DNA of 41,993 nt from assembly GCA_030834905.1 (NCBI GenBank), contig JAUQWZ010000030.1, positions 1 through 41,993 on the forward strand, in the 5' to 3' direction. This DNA is from Aggregatilineales bacterium (lineage in GTDB: Bacteria; Chloroflexota; Anaerolineae; Aggregatilineales; Phototrophicaceae). The position numbers and the translations under genes are program-made. Below are positions 1 through 7,930 of the stretch, piece by piece; position 1 is the stretch's first letter; the number at the start of each line of letters is the position of its first letter. The notes below the pieces were generated by a model. The model saw nothing but the letters and a program-made list of their open reading frames with translations. It ran no database searches and was not told where the DNA came from.

Positions 1-40
1 GATCCGTTCTTCCTCAGTCAAGGCGCGTAAGGGGTCTTTT

Positions 41-907
41 TTGTGGCGTGTCATCCAAATAGCACTTTCTGACGCTCGATCTTTTTCCTATTCTACGCCA
101 ATTCCCCTTTTATGGCTCTGCCTACAACAACTGACCCACTATGCGCCGCAAAGCCGGGATGAAAGCCATCTGGTCGGAGCCATTGAGCAGGTGCTTTTGC
201 GCTTTCCGTTCTACGGCTACCGCAAAGTCTATAAAGAACTGCTGCGTCAAGGCGTGACCGTTGGTGAGCATGTGGTGCGGCGTTTGCTGGGAGAAATGGG
301 CGCGACCCGCTCGGTGGGCAAGGTGCGGGGGCAAACCACCGACAGCAACCATCCTCATCCGCGTTATCCCAACCGCATCAAAGGCTTGAAATTGAAGCAA
401 CCCAATCAGGTGTGGGTGGCTGACATCACCTATATCCGCCTGGGCAGACGCTTTATCTATCTTGCGGTCATCTTGGATGCCTACACCCGTGCCGTGCGAG
501 GCTGGACGTTGAGTCGTAACATTGACCAGCAGCTCACCCTCGATGCGCTGGACATGGCGCTGGCTCATGGCACACCGTCGACTTTCCATTCCGATCAGGG
601 ATCGCAGTATGCCGCCTGGCTGCACACCGACCGCTTGCTGGAACATCGCATCAAGATCAGCATGTCCGACAAAGCCAGCCCCACCCAGAACGGTCTGGTT
701 GAACGCTTTATTCGGACTTTGAAGGAGGAACACGTCGATTACAGCGAGTACAATAGTTTTGAGGATGCGTTCGGCCAGATCAAACACTGGCTGGAAGTGG
801 TTTACATGCGGGAGCGCATTCATCAGGCGCTCGATTATCTGACACCGGTGGAGTTTGAGATGGCAGCGCGGGCCAAAGCTCGCTATCCTCTCTTAGCTCC
901 GGCCTGA
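41..907 (+). CDS. IS3-family transposase OrfB (DDE integrase core)
   Basis: The protein catalyses strand transfer of the insertion sequence. An HTH_21-like segment (YGYRKVYKELLRQG, about residues 50-66) precedes the rve/integrase core. The DDE triad is readable: Asp in VWVADITYI, Asp in FHSDQGSQY and Glu in NGLVERFIRTLKEE. The 288 aa length and domain order match OrfB of IS3/IS150-type elements. Such proteins are normally made as an OrfAB fusion by programmed frameshifting, so the TTG at 41 is only the first in-frame start in the window and the true N-terminus may lie upstream. The reading frame is intact through the catalytic core, so the element could still be active if its left half is whole. 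Confidence 0.9.
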   Translation: MWRVIQIALSDARSFSYSTPIPLLWLCLQQLTHYAPQSRDESHLVGAIEQVLLRFPFYGYRKVYKELLRQGVTVGEHVVRRLLGEMGATRSVGKVRGQTTDSNHPHPRYPNRIKGLKLKQPNQVWVADITYIRLGRRFIYLAVILDAYTRAVRGWTLSRNIDQQLTLDALDMALAHGTPSTFHSDQGSQYAAWLHTDRLLEHRIKISMSDKASPTQNGLVERFIRTLKEEHVDYSEYNSFEDAFGQIKHWLEVVYMRERIHQALDYLTPVEFEMAARAKARYPLLAPA

Positions 908-909
908 TT

Positions 910-935
910 CGTTCCAGAAAAATCACCGCAGTACA
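910..935. repeat. Right terminal inverted repeat of the IS3-family element
   Basis: Read on the minus strand, the end begins TGTACTGCGGTGATTTTTCT, which resembles the TGTACTGCACCC... terminus of IS150-type elements and has the expected TG...CA boundary. It lies immediately after the transposase stop, where IS3 elements end. The partner repeat is outside the window. Confidence 0.55.
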
Positions 936-981
936 GCCATCTTCGCTACGATTTTTTTGAGTATAGTAGTGATGGTAAGAT

Positions 982-2241
982 TCACTCCTTCATCTCAAAC
1001 CATTCATATACTTGGTTTAGATTGCTTTCATCATAGAAGTCTATATTCTGTAGGTGCATTCCGCAGTTATTGACATCAACGATCACCAACTCATTCTCAT
1101 ATTGATCTGAATAGGCCAAGTAATCTCCGGTTGGTGACCAAACGATGTTCGGCTCTCCCAGAAATGATATACCAGTGTCTATAGCGCTGTTATGCTCCAA
1201 ATTGTATATGTAGAGTTTACGTGGATTTGCTATTCCGTTGGCAGAAGTAAGTAGCCAAAATGCAATCAAGCTACTGTCTGGTGACCAAGCAGGATTAGCT
1301 ACTCTCGTACTTTCAATATCATCTCCAAGTTGAAAAAAGGTAAGTTGACGGAGCACACCTTGGTCAGATAGTATAAACAAATTCATAACCGCAGAGGTTG
1401 CTGAAGGCAAGACCAGTGCTAACTGATCACCACGCGGGGACCAAATCGGACGGACAATCCCTGGATTTCGCTGATGGACGCCAGGAGCCAAATTAAAAGC
1501 AGTTCCGCTGTCAAGATGATAAAACTCTTCCTGCGACTGAACATTAAAAACACGAAAGGTTCTTGAGTCTGGCTCACTTGTTCTCAAAAAAAGCACCATG
1601 TTTAACCGTCGCGATAGAGCTGTCCATAGAAAAAACAGAGAGTCGTAAGAACGACCAGAAAATGGCGCATTAGGAATTGCAATCTCCAACTCACTAAGAC
1701 TAAAGCGTTGCCGAACTAAGCCTTGTAAATCTACAACTTCTATGGCTAGTTCCTCATCGTGAGAGAGAAACGCTAGCTGATTTTCATCGATCCAGTCAAT
1801 GAAATGAAGCCAATTGGTGTGCCAAACGAATGTCGAGATTAATCGATTCTCTTCGATTGACCAGACAAGTTGGATGCTACGACTAAGGTCATCAGAAGAG
1901 TAGCTCTGTGCATATGAAACATGGGAACCATCTGGAGCAATCCTCGGTATACGGAATGTTTCGGCTTCAGGTAAACCAAGTTGTTCGGTCTGCAAATCAA
2001 ATTCGCTAAAGGGTAAATTCACCGCCACTGTCTGATTCTGTACGTCCCAAATATAAAATTCCAGATTAACGCTATCTGATGAAAACAGTAAATAATTACG
2101 TCTACTAATATCATTTAGCAATATAGTGGAGCCACTACCACTGCATTCGGTACCATCTTGTGCATAAAGAATTCTGAGTGAATAACACAAAATCAAAATA
2201 GTCACAGGGATAAAATGCTTCTTGTGCATATGACGTGACAT
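982..2241 (-). CDS. Secreted TolB/PD40-like beta-propeller protein
   Basis: This is a 419-residue exported protein. A basic start (MSRHMHKKHF) followed by the hydrophobic stretch VTILILCYSLRIL and then YAQ forms a signal peptide. The mature part holds repeated PD40/WD40-like blades whose signatures are WSPRGDQLALVL, WSPDSSLIAFWLL and WSPTGDYLAYS. Such propellers act as extracytoplasmic binding scaffolds; the partner cannot be read from sequence. The start at 2241 is chosen because GGAG lies eight bases upstream; an in-frame GTG at 2259 would add six residues. The gene follows the 2333-3436 putative toxin on the same strand but a strong hairpin separates them. It could be an immunity or accessory protein, though position is the only evidence. 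The DNA is A+T-rich compared with the par genes. Confidence 0.65.
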   Translation of the reverse strand: MSRHMHKKHFIPVTILILCYSLRILYAQDGTECSGSGSTILLNDISRRNYLLFSSDSVNLEFYIWDVQNQTVAVNLPFSEFDLQTEQLGLPEAETFRIPRIAPDGSHVSYAQSYSSDDLSRSIQLVWSIEENRLISTFVWHTNWLHFIDWIDENQLAFLSHDEELAIEVVDLQGLVRQRFSLSELEIAIPNAPFSGRSYDSLFFLWTALSRRLNMVLFLRTSEPDSRTFRVFNVQSQEEFYHLDSGTAFNLAPGVHQRNPGIVRPIWSPRGDQLALVLPSATSAVMNLFILSDQGVLRQLTFFQLGDDIESTRVANPAWSPDSSLIAFWLLTSANGIANPRKLYIYNLEHNSAIDTGISFLGEPNIVWSPTGDYLAYSDQYENELVIVDVNNCGMHLQNIDFYDESNLNQVYEWFEMKE

Positions 2242-2266
2242 GACGATTACTCCATTCACTCGGTAC

Positions 2267-2300
2267 TTTACACAGGATCAGTAACCAGATCCTGTGTAAA
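2267..2300. terminator. Perfect 13-bp inverted repeat, likely terminator or operator
   Basis: TTTACACAGGATC (2267-2279) and its exact complement (2288-2300) enclose an 8-base loop. The hairpin lies about 33 bases after the stop of the 2333-3436 gene and upstream of the propeller gene. It lacks a clean U-run on the minus strand, so an operator for the propeller gene is an equal possibility. Confidence 0.5.
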
Positions 2301-2332
2301 ATTCTTCCTATCTCATGCAGCCGGGTTATAGA

Positions 2333-3436
2333 TTAGCAAGGTTCATCTATTGGATTACAAAATCTAGTCCTTCCAGGATTAATGACTACGTCCCCTAAAT
2401 ATCGATATGGAGTACCAGCTGGAATGCCAGTCTGACTCCATTCGCCATAGTATGATATGATGGCATTGCCAGCTTGTTCTGCTCGTTGAAAATCCTCATC
2501 ATTCGCTCTAATAGCAGTTATGGTATTGGTCAGATCTTCAACATACTGATCCGACCAAGCTTGGAAGTGCCCTAATAGCGTTGCCAATTCTACATCATCA
2601 CACCCGTTTGAACCGCAAAACCCTACCATGTAAGCAGCAAGCTGCTGCTCTATTGCTGTCCCAAATGTACGATTGTCAGCATATAGCACCGTCGGTGACA
2701 TAGTATCACAAACGATATCCCCCTGTTCATTTCGTCTACATCTATTCAAAGCAAGCCGATCATAGTCGCCACCAGCTTCCATAAACCAAGTCGCAGCAAA
2801 AACCTCCTCTATTGTTGGTGGATTCCCCAAGCCTTCACTGATGCCACGCAGCGTTTCATTAGCCCATTCTGCTCTTTTCGCTGTACCTGCTCGCGAACTA
2901 TCAAGATTTCTACCTGTTCTCGGATCACCTGGAGGAAAACGATACTCACCTACTCCTCGGATATATGGCATCTCTTCCATAAACTCATCAAAGCTTATGG
3001 TTCGGGGTATACTGGAGTTTGGTCTAGCTGTCGGCGTTGGTGTTGGCGTCGCTTGATAACGAACTTCCGGCTTATCGCCGGGACTAGCTGTCGGCGTCTC
3101 ATAACTATAACCATATTTCTGCTTTTCGTAGGCGAGCTGCTCATCCCAAAGATCGTCGCCATCATCCGCCCAAGTTGCCTCTGCGTACAGGACACGCTGT
3201 GCCTTGGCTTCAGATGCCGATGCGTTATGTATTGTTTCGTGGATCGCAACTTCAGCGATGGGCGCGCGTGGTTTTATTCCCCCACCAGTCCTCGCACTCT
3301 GCACAGGATACACGGTAACAGGCGTTTTCCCTGTCGCAACTGTCTGGGTTCTTCTCCCAGCATCTGCCTTCGACGTGGATTTCGGGTTTGTGCCTTTGCC
3401 CCCGCCCTTGACGGGGGCATTATTGATAATCGCCAT
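2333..3436 (-). CDS. Putative polymorphic-toxin-like protein with DDGDD module
   Basis: No family is recognised over the 367 residues. The N-terminus (about 1-60) is low-complexity, rich in Gly, Lys, Thr and Ala, with no signal peptide. Residues of about 90-110 carry the module ATWADDGDDLWDEQLAYEKQ, shared with the 4705-5631 protein. A Thr/Pro linker (ATPTPTPTARP) follows, then a unique C-terminal half with several Cys (CRRNEQGDIVCD, FCGSNGCDD, FCNPIDEPC). A shared N-terminal module joined to an unrelated C-terminal domain is how polymorphic toxins are built, so a toxin role is inferred, not shown. The start has a GAGGGAG ribosome site about eight bases upstream. No obvious dedicated immunity gene follows directly. 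Confidence 0.5.
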   Translation of the reverse strand: MAIINNAPVKGGGKGTNPKSTSKADAGRRTQTVATGKTPVTVYPVQSARTGGGIKPRAPIAEVAIHETIHNASASEAKAQRVLYAEATWADDGDDLWDEQLAYEKQKYGYSYETPTASPGDKPEVRYQATPTPTPTARPNSSIPRTISFDEFMEEMPYIRGVGEYRFPPGDPRTGRNLDSSRAGTAKRAEWANETLRGISEGLGNPPTIEEVFAATWFMEAGGDYDRLALNRCRRNEQGDIVCDTMSPTVLYADNRTFGTAIEQQLAAYMVGFCGSNGCDDVELATLLGHFQAWSDQYVEDLTNTITAIRANDEDFQRAEQAGNAIISYYGEWSQTGIPAGTPYRYLGDVVINPGRTRFCNPIDEPC

Positions 3437-3570
3437 CTGCTACTCCCTCTAGATCAGCAGGCAAATCGTTATCTTCAATATTAGTACAGATGTTCTGGTA
3501 AATGTGGACATTTTGGACGGCATTTTGGACCTTTTTTGGCGAGGGGGTGTTTTGGGGAAGAATCAGAAAA

Positions 3571-3589
3571 CCTGATCAGAGCGATCAGG
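3571..3589 (-). terminator. Hairpin terminator
   Basis: CCTGATC and GATCAGG enclose a five-base loop. On the minus strand the stem is followed by TTTTCTG, giving a modest U-tract; on the plus strand by CTTTTA. It could end transcription arriving from the 3772-3978 gene. Confidence 0.5.
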
Positions 3590-3723
3590 CTTTTACATTG
3601 AGCAATAAATGTAGTTGACCTACATCAAGGACCGATGTGCAGATATACGCTACAACTTGTATCTGAAAACTCAAGCTGGTACTAGAAATACGCGCCTCAG
3701 CGCTAATCCCTACTTCAGTTGTT

Positions 3724-3758
3724 TAGCAGCGAGAGGGTACTGTTTCCTCTCGCTGCTA
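3724..3758 (-). terminator. Strong 13-bp hairpin after the small membrane protein gene
   Basis: The arms TAGCAGCGAGAGG (3724-3736) and CCTCTCGCTGCTA (3746-3758) pair perfectly around a nine-base loop. The structure begins 13 bases after the stop of the minus-strand gene at 3772. It lacks a U-run, so it may act with the next hairpin at 3571-3589 or protect the mRNA 3' end. Confidence 0.5.
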
Positions 3759-3771
3759 TATCTATATATAT

Positions 3772-3978
3772 CTAACTCTTGCTCACATTCGGCATGGAAG
3801 CATCAAGAACATGCTGCACGGTCTGCTTGTCGTTATCCACATAGGTGAGCAGCCGATCAATGAGCTTGGTCTGGTTCTCCAGCAATTGGTCAATCGTCTG
3901 TTTCTGCCACCACAGCATGACCAGCGCGACCGCAAAATTCGGTAATTGCGTGATGATGTTGGTTAAAAACTGATCCAT
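3772..3978 (-). CDS. Small single-span membrane protein, unknown function
   Basis: This 68-residue protein has a hydrophobic segment (NFAVALVMLWW, residues 14-24), then a polar, heptad-like helix (QKQTIDQLLENQTKLIDRLLTYV) likely to form a coiled coil in the cytoplasm. Small anchor-plus-coil proteins of this kind are frequent in phage and plasmid accessory regions; no family is recognised. An AGGGA ribosome site lies eight bases upstream of the ATG and a strong hairpin follows the stop, which supports a real gene. It sits between two putative toxin genes on the same strand. Confidence 0.6.
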   Translation of the reverse strand: MDQFLTNIITQLPNFAVALVMLWWQKQTIDQLLENQTKLIDRLLTYVDNDKQTVQHVLDASMPNVSKS

Positions 3979-4149
3979 TATTTAATCCCTATAAATATTC
4001 TTTAAAGGACTCCTCGATTGGAGTAATCCTCTCAGTAAGGAAAGTAATTGCAGGTATTCGCACTCAATATGCTTTTAATTGCCTTCAGCGACTATACGGG
4101 ACAACAACACAAAACAAAATAATGCACTGACCACAAATGAGCGTTGATT

Positions 4150-4644
4150 TTAATCAACAGAGTCACTAACTTCGTTATTCGAAGGATATACTACAACGCC
4201 CAGTGCCGCTCCCAATTTTGCTATACGGCCTAAAATGCTGGCGGAGAGTTCAAACCCTTCTTGCTCGTAAAGAACACAATAAAAATCCAACGTGGCATAT
4301 TTGCCCAGATTTAGAATGTAATCTGCCTTACCCTCAAGATTAGAAAGTATGTTGTCTAAATGATCTTCAAATACTTCAGTATCCGGCAGTTTCGACTGCA
4401 ACAACCACATCCCTCCTTTAGCTGCTCTGAATTTCGGATTATCCCTCGGATAATCTCCCTTGAGATGTTTATGATCAGGCTGAATATCCAGGTCTTCAGT
4501 AATTTGATCCGGAATCAGTTCTGGAGCAAATATTCGAAAACTTACTAACGCACGTGGTTTACTACTGGCATTAGGTACCATAAATGTAAAGTCTTTTCCT
4601 TCCCCACATAATTTTTGGGAGTACGTGGTCCTAAGCTTGCCCAT
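4150..4644 (-). CDS. DUF4279-family protein, probable immunity protein
   Basis: The 164-residue sequence has the DUF4279 pattern: a 'SFRIFAPELIPDQITEDLDIQPDHKHLKGD'-type opening (about 32-62), a Trp-bearing strand (GGMWLLQSKL), an acidic helix with EDHLDNILSNLEGKADYI, and a closing G(F)ELSASILGRIAKLGAALGVVVYP motif in which the family typically reads 'ELSpe.L..la.LG'. DUF4279 proteins are predicted immunity proteins in polymorphic-toxin loci. The gene lies directly downstream of the 4705-5631 gene on the same strand, the usual toxin-then-immunity order. A later ATG (4581, MVPNASS) is an alternative start closer to the domain edge. It is A+T-rich like its neighbours. Immunity function is inferred from family and order. 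Confidence 0.7.
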   Translation of the reverse strand: MGKLRTTYSQKLCGEGKDFTFMVPNASSKPRALVSFRIFAPELIPDQITEDLDIQPDHKHLKGDYPRDNPKFRAAKGGMWLLQSKLPDTEVFEDHLDNILSNLEGKADYILNLGKYATLDFYCVLYEQEGFELSASILGRIAKLGAALGVVVYPSNNEVSDSVD

Positions 4645-4648
4645 ACCT

Positions 4649-4693
4649 ATGGATTCAAGGACCTAGATAGTTCCTCGAATCCATCGATCTAGG
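4649..4693 (-). promoter_or_regulatory. Interleaved inverted repeats (pseudoknot or alternative hairpins)
   Basis: In the 60-base gap between putative toxin and immunity genes, ATGGATTC (4649-4656) pairs with GAATCCAT (4677-4684), while CCTAGAT (4662-4668) pairs with ATCTAGG (4687-4693). The order a-b-a'-b' is that of an H-type pseudoknot or of two mutually exclusive hairpins. It could set the toxin:immunity expression ratio, or be two overlapping DNA operators. Confidence 0.5.
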
Positions 4694-4704
4694 ATGGCCT
4701 AAGT

Positions 4705-5631
4705 CTAGCAACCATACCGTATGTTGCCAATGCTTTCTCCTCGGTGAATAATTTCGCCGGTTACGTCATCAATCAAGACATTGTCATTGGGTCTCAGCGA
4801 TGCAAACTCTTTACAAGAATGGAGGTTTTCACTCAAAGTATTCCAATCCATACCAAATTTCTCTTCAAGGCGGTGGCGGTTTCTCCTTTCCGGTGAGATA
4901 AGGGCCTCTTGTATATTACCGCCAAAACCTATAATTTCATCTGGCGTTCCTAAATACCAGGGTGTTGGCACCAGTGTAATAGTGACAGTTGGATCCAAGA
5001 GTCCATCAGGAGTTTGTGTTGCTACTATCTCTCCCCCATCTTGTGGCGGAAGTGCTGTCGCCGTTATCAATGGGAAACCCCTACTGATATCAGGTGTTTC
5101 TTGCAGTAGATCAATACCTTCATAATTGGACTCTGGGTTTGACAACCAATATGCTGCCGCTGTTGCCATTGTGCGCGTAATCGTGTACATAGTATCTAGA
5201 ATGCCGCTCCCTCCATATCGAAGAGAATTACCGTTGTACGAAGAACTGCCGCCCACGTTAGAAGCACGATTATTTTGAGTGGCTATCGTATTAGCAGCAC
5301 CAAGCGCCCCAGCTCCTACCAACAGAGCGCCAGCTGCACATGCAAGTGCAGTGGCAGGGGTCAGAAAACAAAAGGCGATAATAGACTGGGCAGGCATTAG
5401 CGGCACTGAAGTAGAGCGTCTGTTCAACTCTTGCCCAAGCTTTGTGCTGGGCATCAATCCAAGAACTGATGCTGATCTGACAGCAGTAACCGCTTGCAGC
5501 TTTGGTGAAAGCACTTGTTTTGATGCAGGCGCAGCCGTCAACTTCTCATAGTTACGTGCATAACTCTGCTTTTCGTAGGCACGCTGTTCATCCCAACGAT
5601 CATCGCCGTCGTCTGACCATGTTGCCTCCAC
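4705..5631 (-). CDS. Putative polymorphic toxin, N-terminally truncated
   Basis: The readable 308 residues start in the shared module EATWSDDGDDRWDEQRAYEKQ, aligned with residues of about 88-110 of the 2333-3436 protein, so roughly 90 N-terminal residues are missing. Only a GTG (5631) is available, with no ribosome site, and an in-frame TGA lies about 45 bases upstream. A Gly/Ala-rich hydrophobic segment follows (ALACAAGALLVGAGALGA), then a linker. The unique tail has ERRNRHRLEEKFGMDW, HSCKEFASLRPNDNVLIDD and a Cys-terminal end. That layout and the DUF4279 gene downstream suggest a C-terminal toxin; its activity is not recognisable. The truncation point lies near the start of par cassette 1, as if insertion or recombination removed the 5' end. 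It may be a pseudogene. Confidence 0.5.
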   Translation of the reverse strand: MEATWSDDGDDRWDEQRAYEKQSYARNYEKLTAAPASKQVLSPKLQAVTAVRSASVLGLMPSTKLGQELNRRSTSVPLMPAQSIIAFCFLTPATALACAAGALLVGAGALGAANTIATQNNRASNVGGSSSYNGNSLRYGGSGILDTMYTITRTMATAAAYWLSNPESNYEGIDLLQETPDISRGFPLITATALPPQDGGEIVATQTPDGLLDPTVTITLVPTPWYLGTPDEIIGFGGNIQEALISPERRNRHRLEEKFGMDWNTLSENLHSCKEFASLRPNDNVLIDDVTGEIIHRGESIGNIRYGC

Positions 5632-5782
5632 CAGTTGTATACAAACCGAACCCAGCGGGCAATCGATTCTCTCTCATTTCCTTGCATCAATTGCTTACCC
5701 CAAACGTGAACAACGGCTTTCCTGCTTAGTCTAGCGACACTCGGCTTTTGCGGTGAGCGGAGGAGGTGTGCCCTCCCCCGCC

Positions 5783-5903
5783 CGCCTTGAAGCTCGCTGC
5801 CCGTGCCAGCAAGACTTCCGGTTATCACTTTACCATACCTCCGCGAAGTCCTTGCCAGCCACAGCGAAATCGACGGTTCGTTGGGTCCTGAGAGGAAATG
5901 GCA
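5783..5903 (+). promoter_or_regulatory. Conserved parA leader, copy 1
   Basis: About 120 bases before parA are nearly identical to those before the second parA (22926-23044), including ACTTTACCATACCTCCGCGA and the parA ribosome site. Just upstream both copies have a short G+C-rich hairpin of different sequence. Non-coding conservation comparable with the coding part argues for a promoter/operator, perhaps autoregulated by ParA or ParB. No clear sigma-70 boxes were found. Confidence 0.55.
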
Positions 5904-6728
5904 ATGACTCGTTCTTTCGTATTCACCAATCACAAAGGGGGTGTCGGCAAATCGACATCTGCCACCAATATCGCGCTGGGCATGGTGCATCTGCTGCGCC
6001 GTGCCAATGCCGCCAACCCGCGCGTGCTGATTATCGACACCGACTCGCAGGGACATGCGTCACTGGTCACGACCGGACGCAAGGATTACGGCGCGGACGA
6101 TAGCCTGTACACCGTCCTGATGGCAGACCGCACCAATGCGCCGCAAACGCTGCTCAACTGCGTCATACAGAGCCAGTGGGACGCCGATCTGCACGTTCTC
6201 CCCGCCTCGCCGATGCTGGAAGGCGCGGAGCGGGAACTAATGGGTGTGGCAGGTGCGCCTTACCGTCTCGCCGATCCACTGAGCAAGATTGTCACACAAT
6301 ACACTGCTGTCATCATCGACACCCGCCCGTCGTTTTCCCTCATGACCGAGATGGGACTACTTGCTGCCACTGACGCGATTGTGCCGGTTGAGCCGCGCTA
6401 TCTGGAAACAGTCGGCTTGACCAGCGTGATTAAGAAGATTAATGACATTCGTGAGGGCTGGCGACATCCAGCGCTGCGCGTGAGCGGATTGCTCGTGACC
6501 AAGATGGACAGCCGAATTCGCGGGCATAACCATCTGCTAGCAGAGGTCAAAGCACATCCGATCTTGGGCAAGCTGCTGGTCGGCGTGATCCCCGCCAATG
6601 AAGCGGTGTCATATGCTCACAGCAACCATCAAAGCCTGTTCACCTACAATCCCGCCGCGCCAGCAAGCAAGGCATATATGCAGGTGGTTGCGTCGCTGGT
6701 GCGCTACCTGCTGACAGGCGGTGAATGA
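5904..6728 (+). CDS. parA: ParA-family partition ATPase, copy 1
   Basis: This ATPase positions plasmid copies on the nucleoid together with ParB. A deviant Walker A (KGGVGKST, residues 11-18) opens the protein, with no N-terminal helix-turn-helix, so it is Soj/type Ib-like in size (about 274 aa). LIIDTDSQGHAS is the Walker A' strand and AVIIDTRPSF the Walker B equivalent. The ATG at 5904 is preferred over 5898 because AGAGGA lies seven bases upstream of it. The stop overlaps parB by four bases (ATGA), so the two are translationally coupled. It differs from the second copy at 6 of the first 60 residues (numbered from 5898/23039), so the two are close paralogues rather than recent identical duplicates. 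Confidence 0.93.
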   Translation: MTRSFVFTNHKGGVGKSTSATNIALGMVHLLRRANAANPRVLIIDTDSQGHASLVTTGRKDYGADDSLYTVLMADRTNAPQTLLNCVIQSQWDADLHVLPASPMLEGAERELMGVAGAPYRLADPLSKIVTQYTAVIIDTRPSFSLMTEMGLLAATDAIVPVEPRYLETVGLTSVIKKINDIREGWRHPALRVSGLLVTKMDSRIRGHNHLLAEVKAHPILGKLLVGVIPANEAVSYAHSNHQSLFTYNPAAPASKAYMQVVASLVRYLLTGGE

Positions 6729-7927
6729 TGGGACGCATTCACACCGATACCCGGCGCATGGACGATCTGCTAGCTTCTGTCACCAGCGACTTACTCGGTG
6801 ACGTGCCACAGGATTTTGGGGATAACACGATTCGCGTCGAACGCATCCTGCTGGAAATGGTGCGCCCTGATCCGGTGCAGCCGCGCCGCGTGCTGCCGGA
6901 AAGTATTCATCTACGCTTTCACCAGAACCAGATCACGCCGACGCAAGCGCTGCGCGAACTGGTGCAGATCGTTCAGATCGCAGCACGCCATCGGGGAAGA
7001 CCGTTCAACAATTTACTTGAGCTACTACCAAACGCAGATAATGAGCGCGACGACGAACCCACCGTAACCCTCACGCCGGAAGAACAGCTTTTGCGCGATC
7101 TCGTCAATCTGGCGATCACGATCCGGGATGACGGGCAGGTCAATCCGCTGACAGTGGTGGATGTCAGTCAAGGCGTGACGCGGCTGTTTCGTATCGAAAC
7201 CGGCGAGCGTCGTTACTGGGCGACATGGCTGCTGCGCGACTTCATCCCGAACTACACCGGCGACGGCATGATCCCGTGCATCATCATTCCAGCAAACCGT
7301 TCATCCATTTTTCGGCAAGCAAAAGAGAACACCGCGCGTTCTGGTCTGACAGCGGTCGCGTTAGCACGGCAGGCAGCCCTCCTGCTGCTCACTGTTCATG
7401 GGTACGAAATCCCAGCATATGCGGTCGGCAACGACTTCTTCCGTCAGGCGCTTGATCTCGACTTGCGCGCCAAACGGGAATACACAGACATGATCCTGAG
7501 CGCGATGGGTGGGATCAAACGCGGGCAGTTCAGTTACATCAAAGGATTGCTGCGGCTTTCCGACGAAGCGTTTGAGCTGGCAGATAGACATGCTATCGAG
7601 GAAGCTCGGCTTCGATACGTTACTGGGGTAGCCTCGGAGTACCACGCGGAGATTGTGCGTCAGATCATCGATTTCAACTTGTCAGCAAAACAGGTTAAGG
7701 AATTGTGCGAAGGCGATGACATGCACGATACCAAAGACGAATCGGAAGTCATCTCACCATCGGCGCTCAAACTGGCAAAAGTGACACAAGCGATCAGCAG
7801 TACCACACCAAAAGAACTTGCGCGTGCCTTAATGCGCCAAGAAGGTGATGCTGATATTGCCCGTGCGCGTCTTCAGGCAATGCGAAAACTGATTTCGGAA
7901 ACCGAACGGTACCTGACAAGTGACTGA
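6725..7927 (+). CDS. parB: ParB-family centromere-binding protein, copy 1
   Basis: ParB loads on parS and stimulates ParA. The three ParB/Spo0J boxes are visible: VRPDPVQPRRVLPE (about 46-60), ETGERRYWATWLL (about 156-168) and QAKENTARSGLTAVALARQAALLL (about 194-217). Between boxes I and II there is an unusually long insertion (about residues 65-125, with HRGRPFNNLLELLPNADNERDDEP). The C-terminal part is helical, with an HTH-like SYIKGLLRLSDEAFELA and a final dimer-type helix. The ATG lies in the parA stop overlap. A perfect palindrome follows three bases after the stop. Length (400 aa) exceeds most ParB proteins because of the insertion. Confidence 0.88.
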   Translation: MMGRIHTDTRRMDDLLASVTSDLLGDVPQDFGDNTIRVERILLEMVRPDPVQPRRVLPESIHLRFHQNQITPTQALRELVQIVQIAARHRGRPFNNLLELLPNADNERDDEPTVTLTPEEQLLRDLVNLAITIRDDGQVNPLTVVDVSQGVTRLFRIETGERRYWATWLLRDFIPNYTGDGMIPCIIIPANRSSIFRQAKENTARSGLTAVALARQAALLLLTVHGYEIPAYAVGNDFFRQALDLDLRAKREYTDMILSAMGGIKRGQFSYIKGLLRLSDEAFELADRHAIEEARLRYVTGVASEYHAEIVRQIIDFNLSAKQVKELCEGDDMHDTKDESEVISPSALKLAKVTQAISSTTPKELARALMRQEGDADIARARLQAMRKLISETERYLTSD

Positions 7928-7930
7928 AAT

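Larger units (their letters stand above)
1..935 (+). mobile_element. IS3-family insertion sequence, right-hand part
   Basis: The window opens inside an insertion sequence. The orfB-type transposase at 41-907 is followed three bases later by an IS150-like terminal repeat ending at 935. The left end, and any orfA that would supply the helix-turn-helix half through -1 frameshifting, lie before base 1. The element abuts the A+T-rich putative toxin region. No target duplication can be tested because only one end is present. Confidence 0.75.
3437..3771. other. Intergenic stretch with short repeats and two hairpins
   Basis: No credible gene is seen. It holds two direct copies of CATTTTGGAC (3509-3518 and 3521-3530, 12-base pitch), followed by a T-run, and the hairpins at 3571-3589 and 3724-3758. 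It separates two minus-strand genes and probably contains the promoter of the 2333-3436 gene. Confidence 0.45.

Noticed and set aside
3615..3848. 77-aa plus-strand frame over the hairpins at 3571-3758
   Set aside because: It reads through a 13-bp hairpin and overlaps the better-supported minus-strand gene at 3772.
5538..6056. 172-aa minus-strand frame across the par leader and parA start
   Set aside because: It is antisense to parA and its end is an out-of-frame reading of the shared toxin module.
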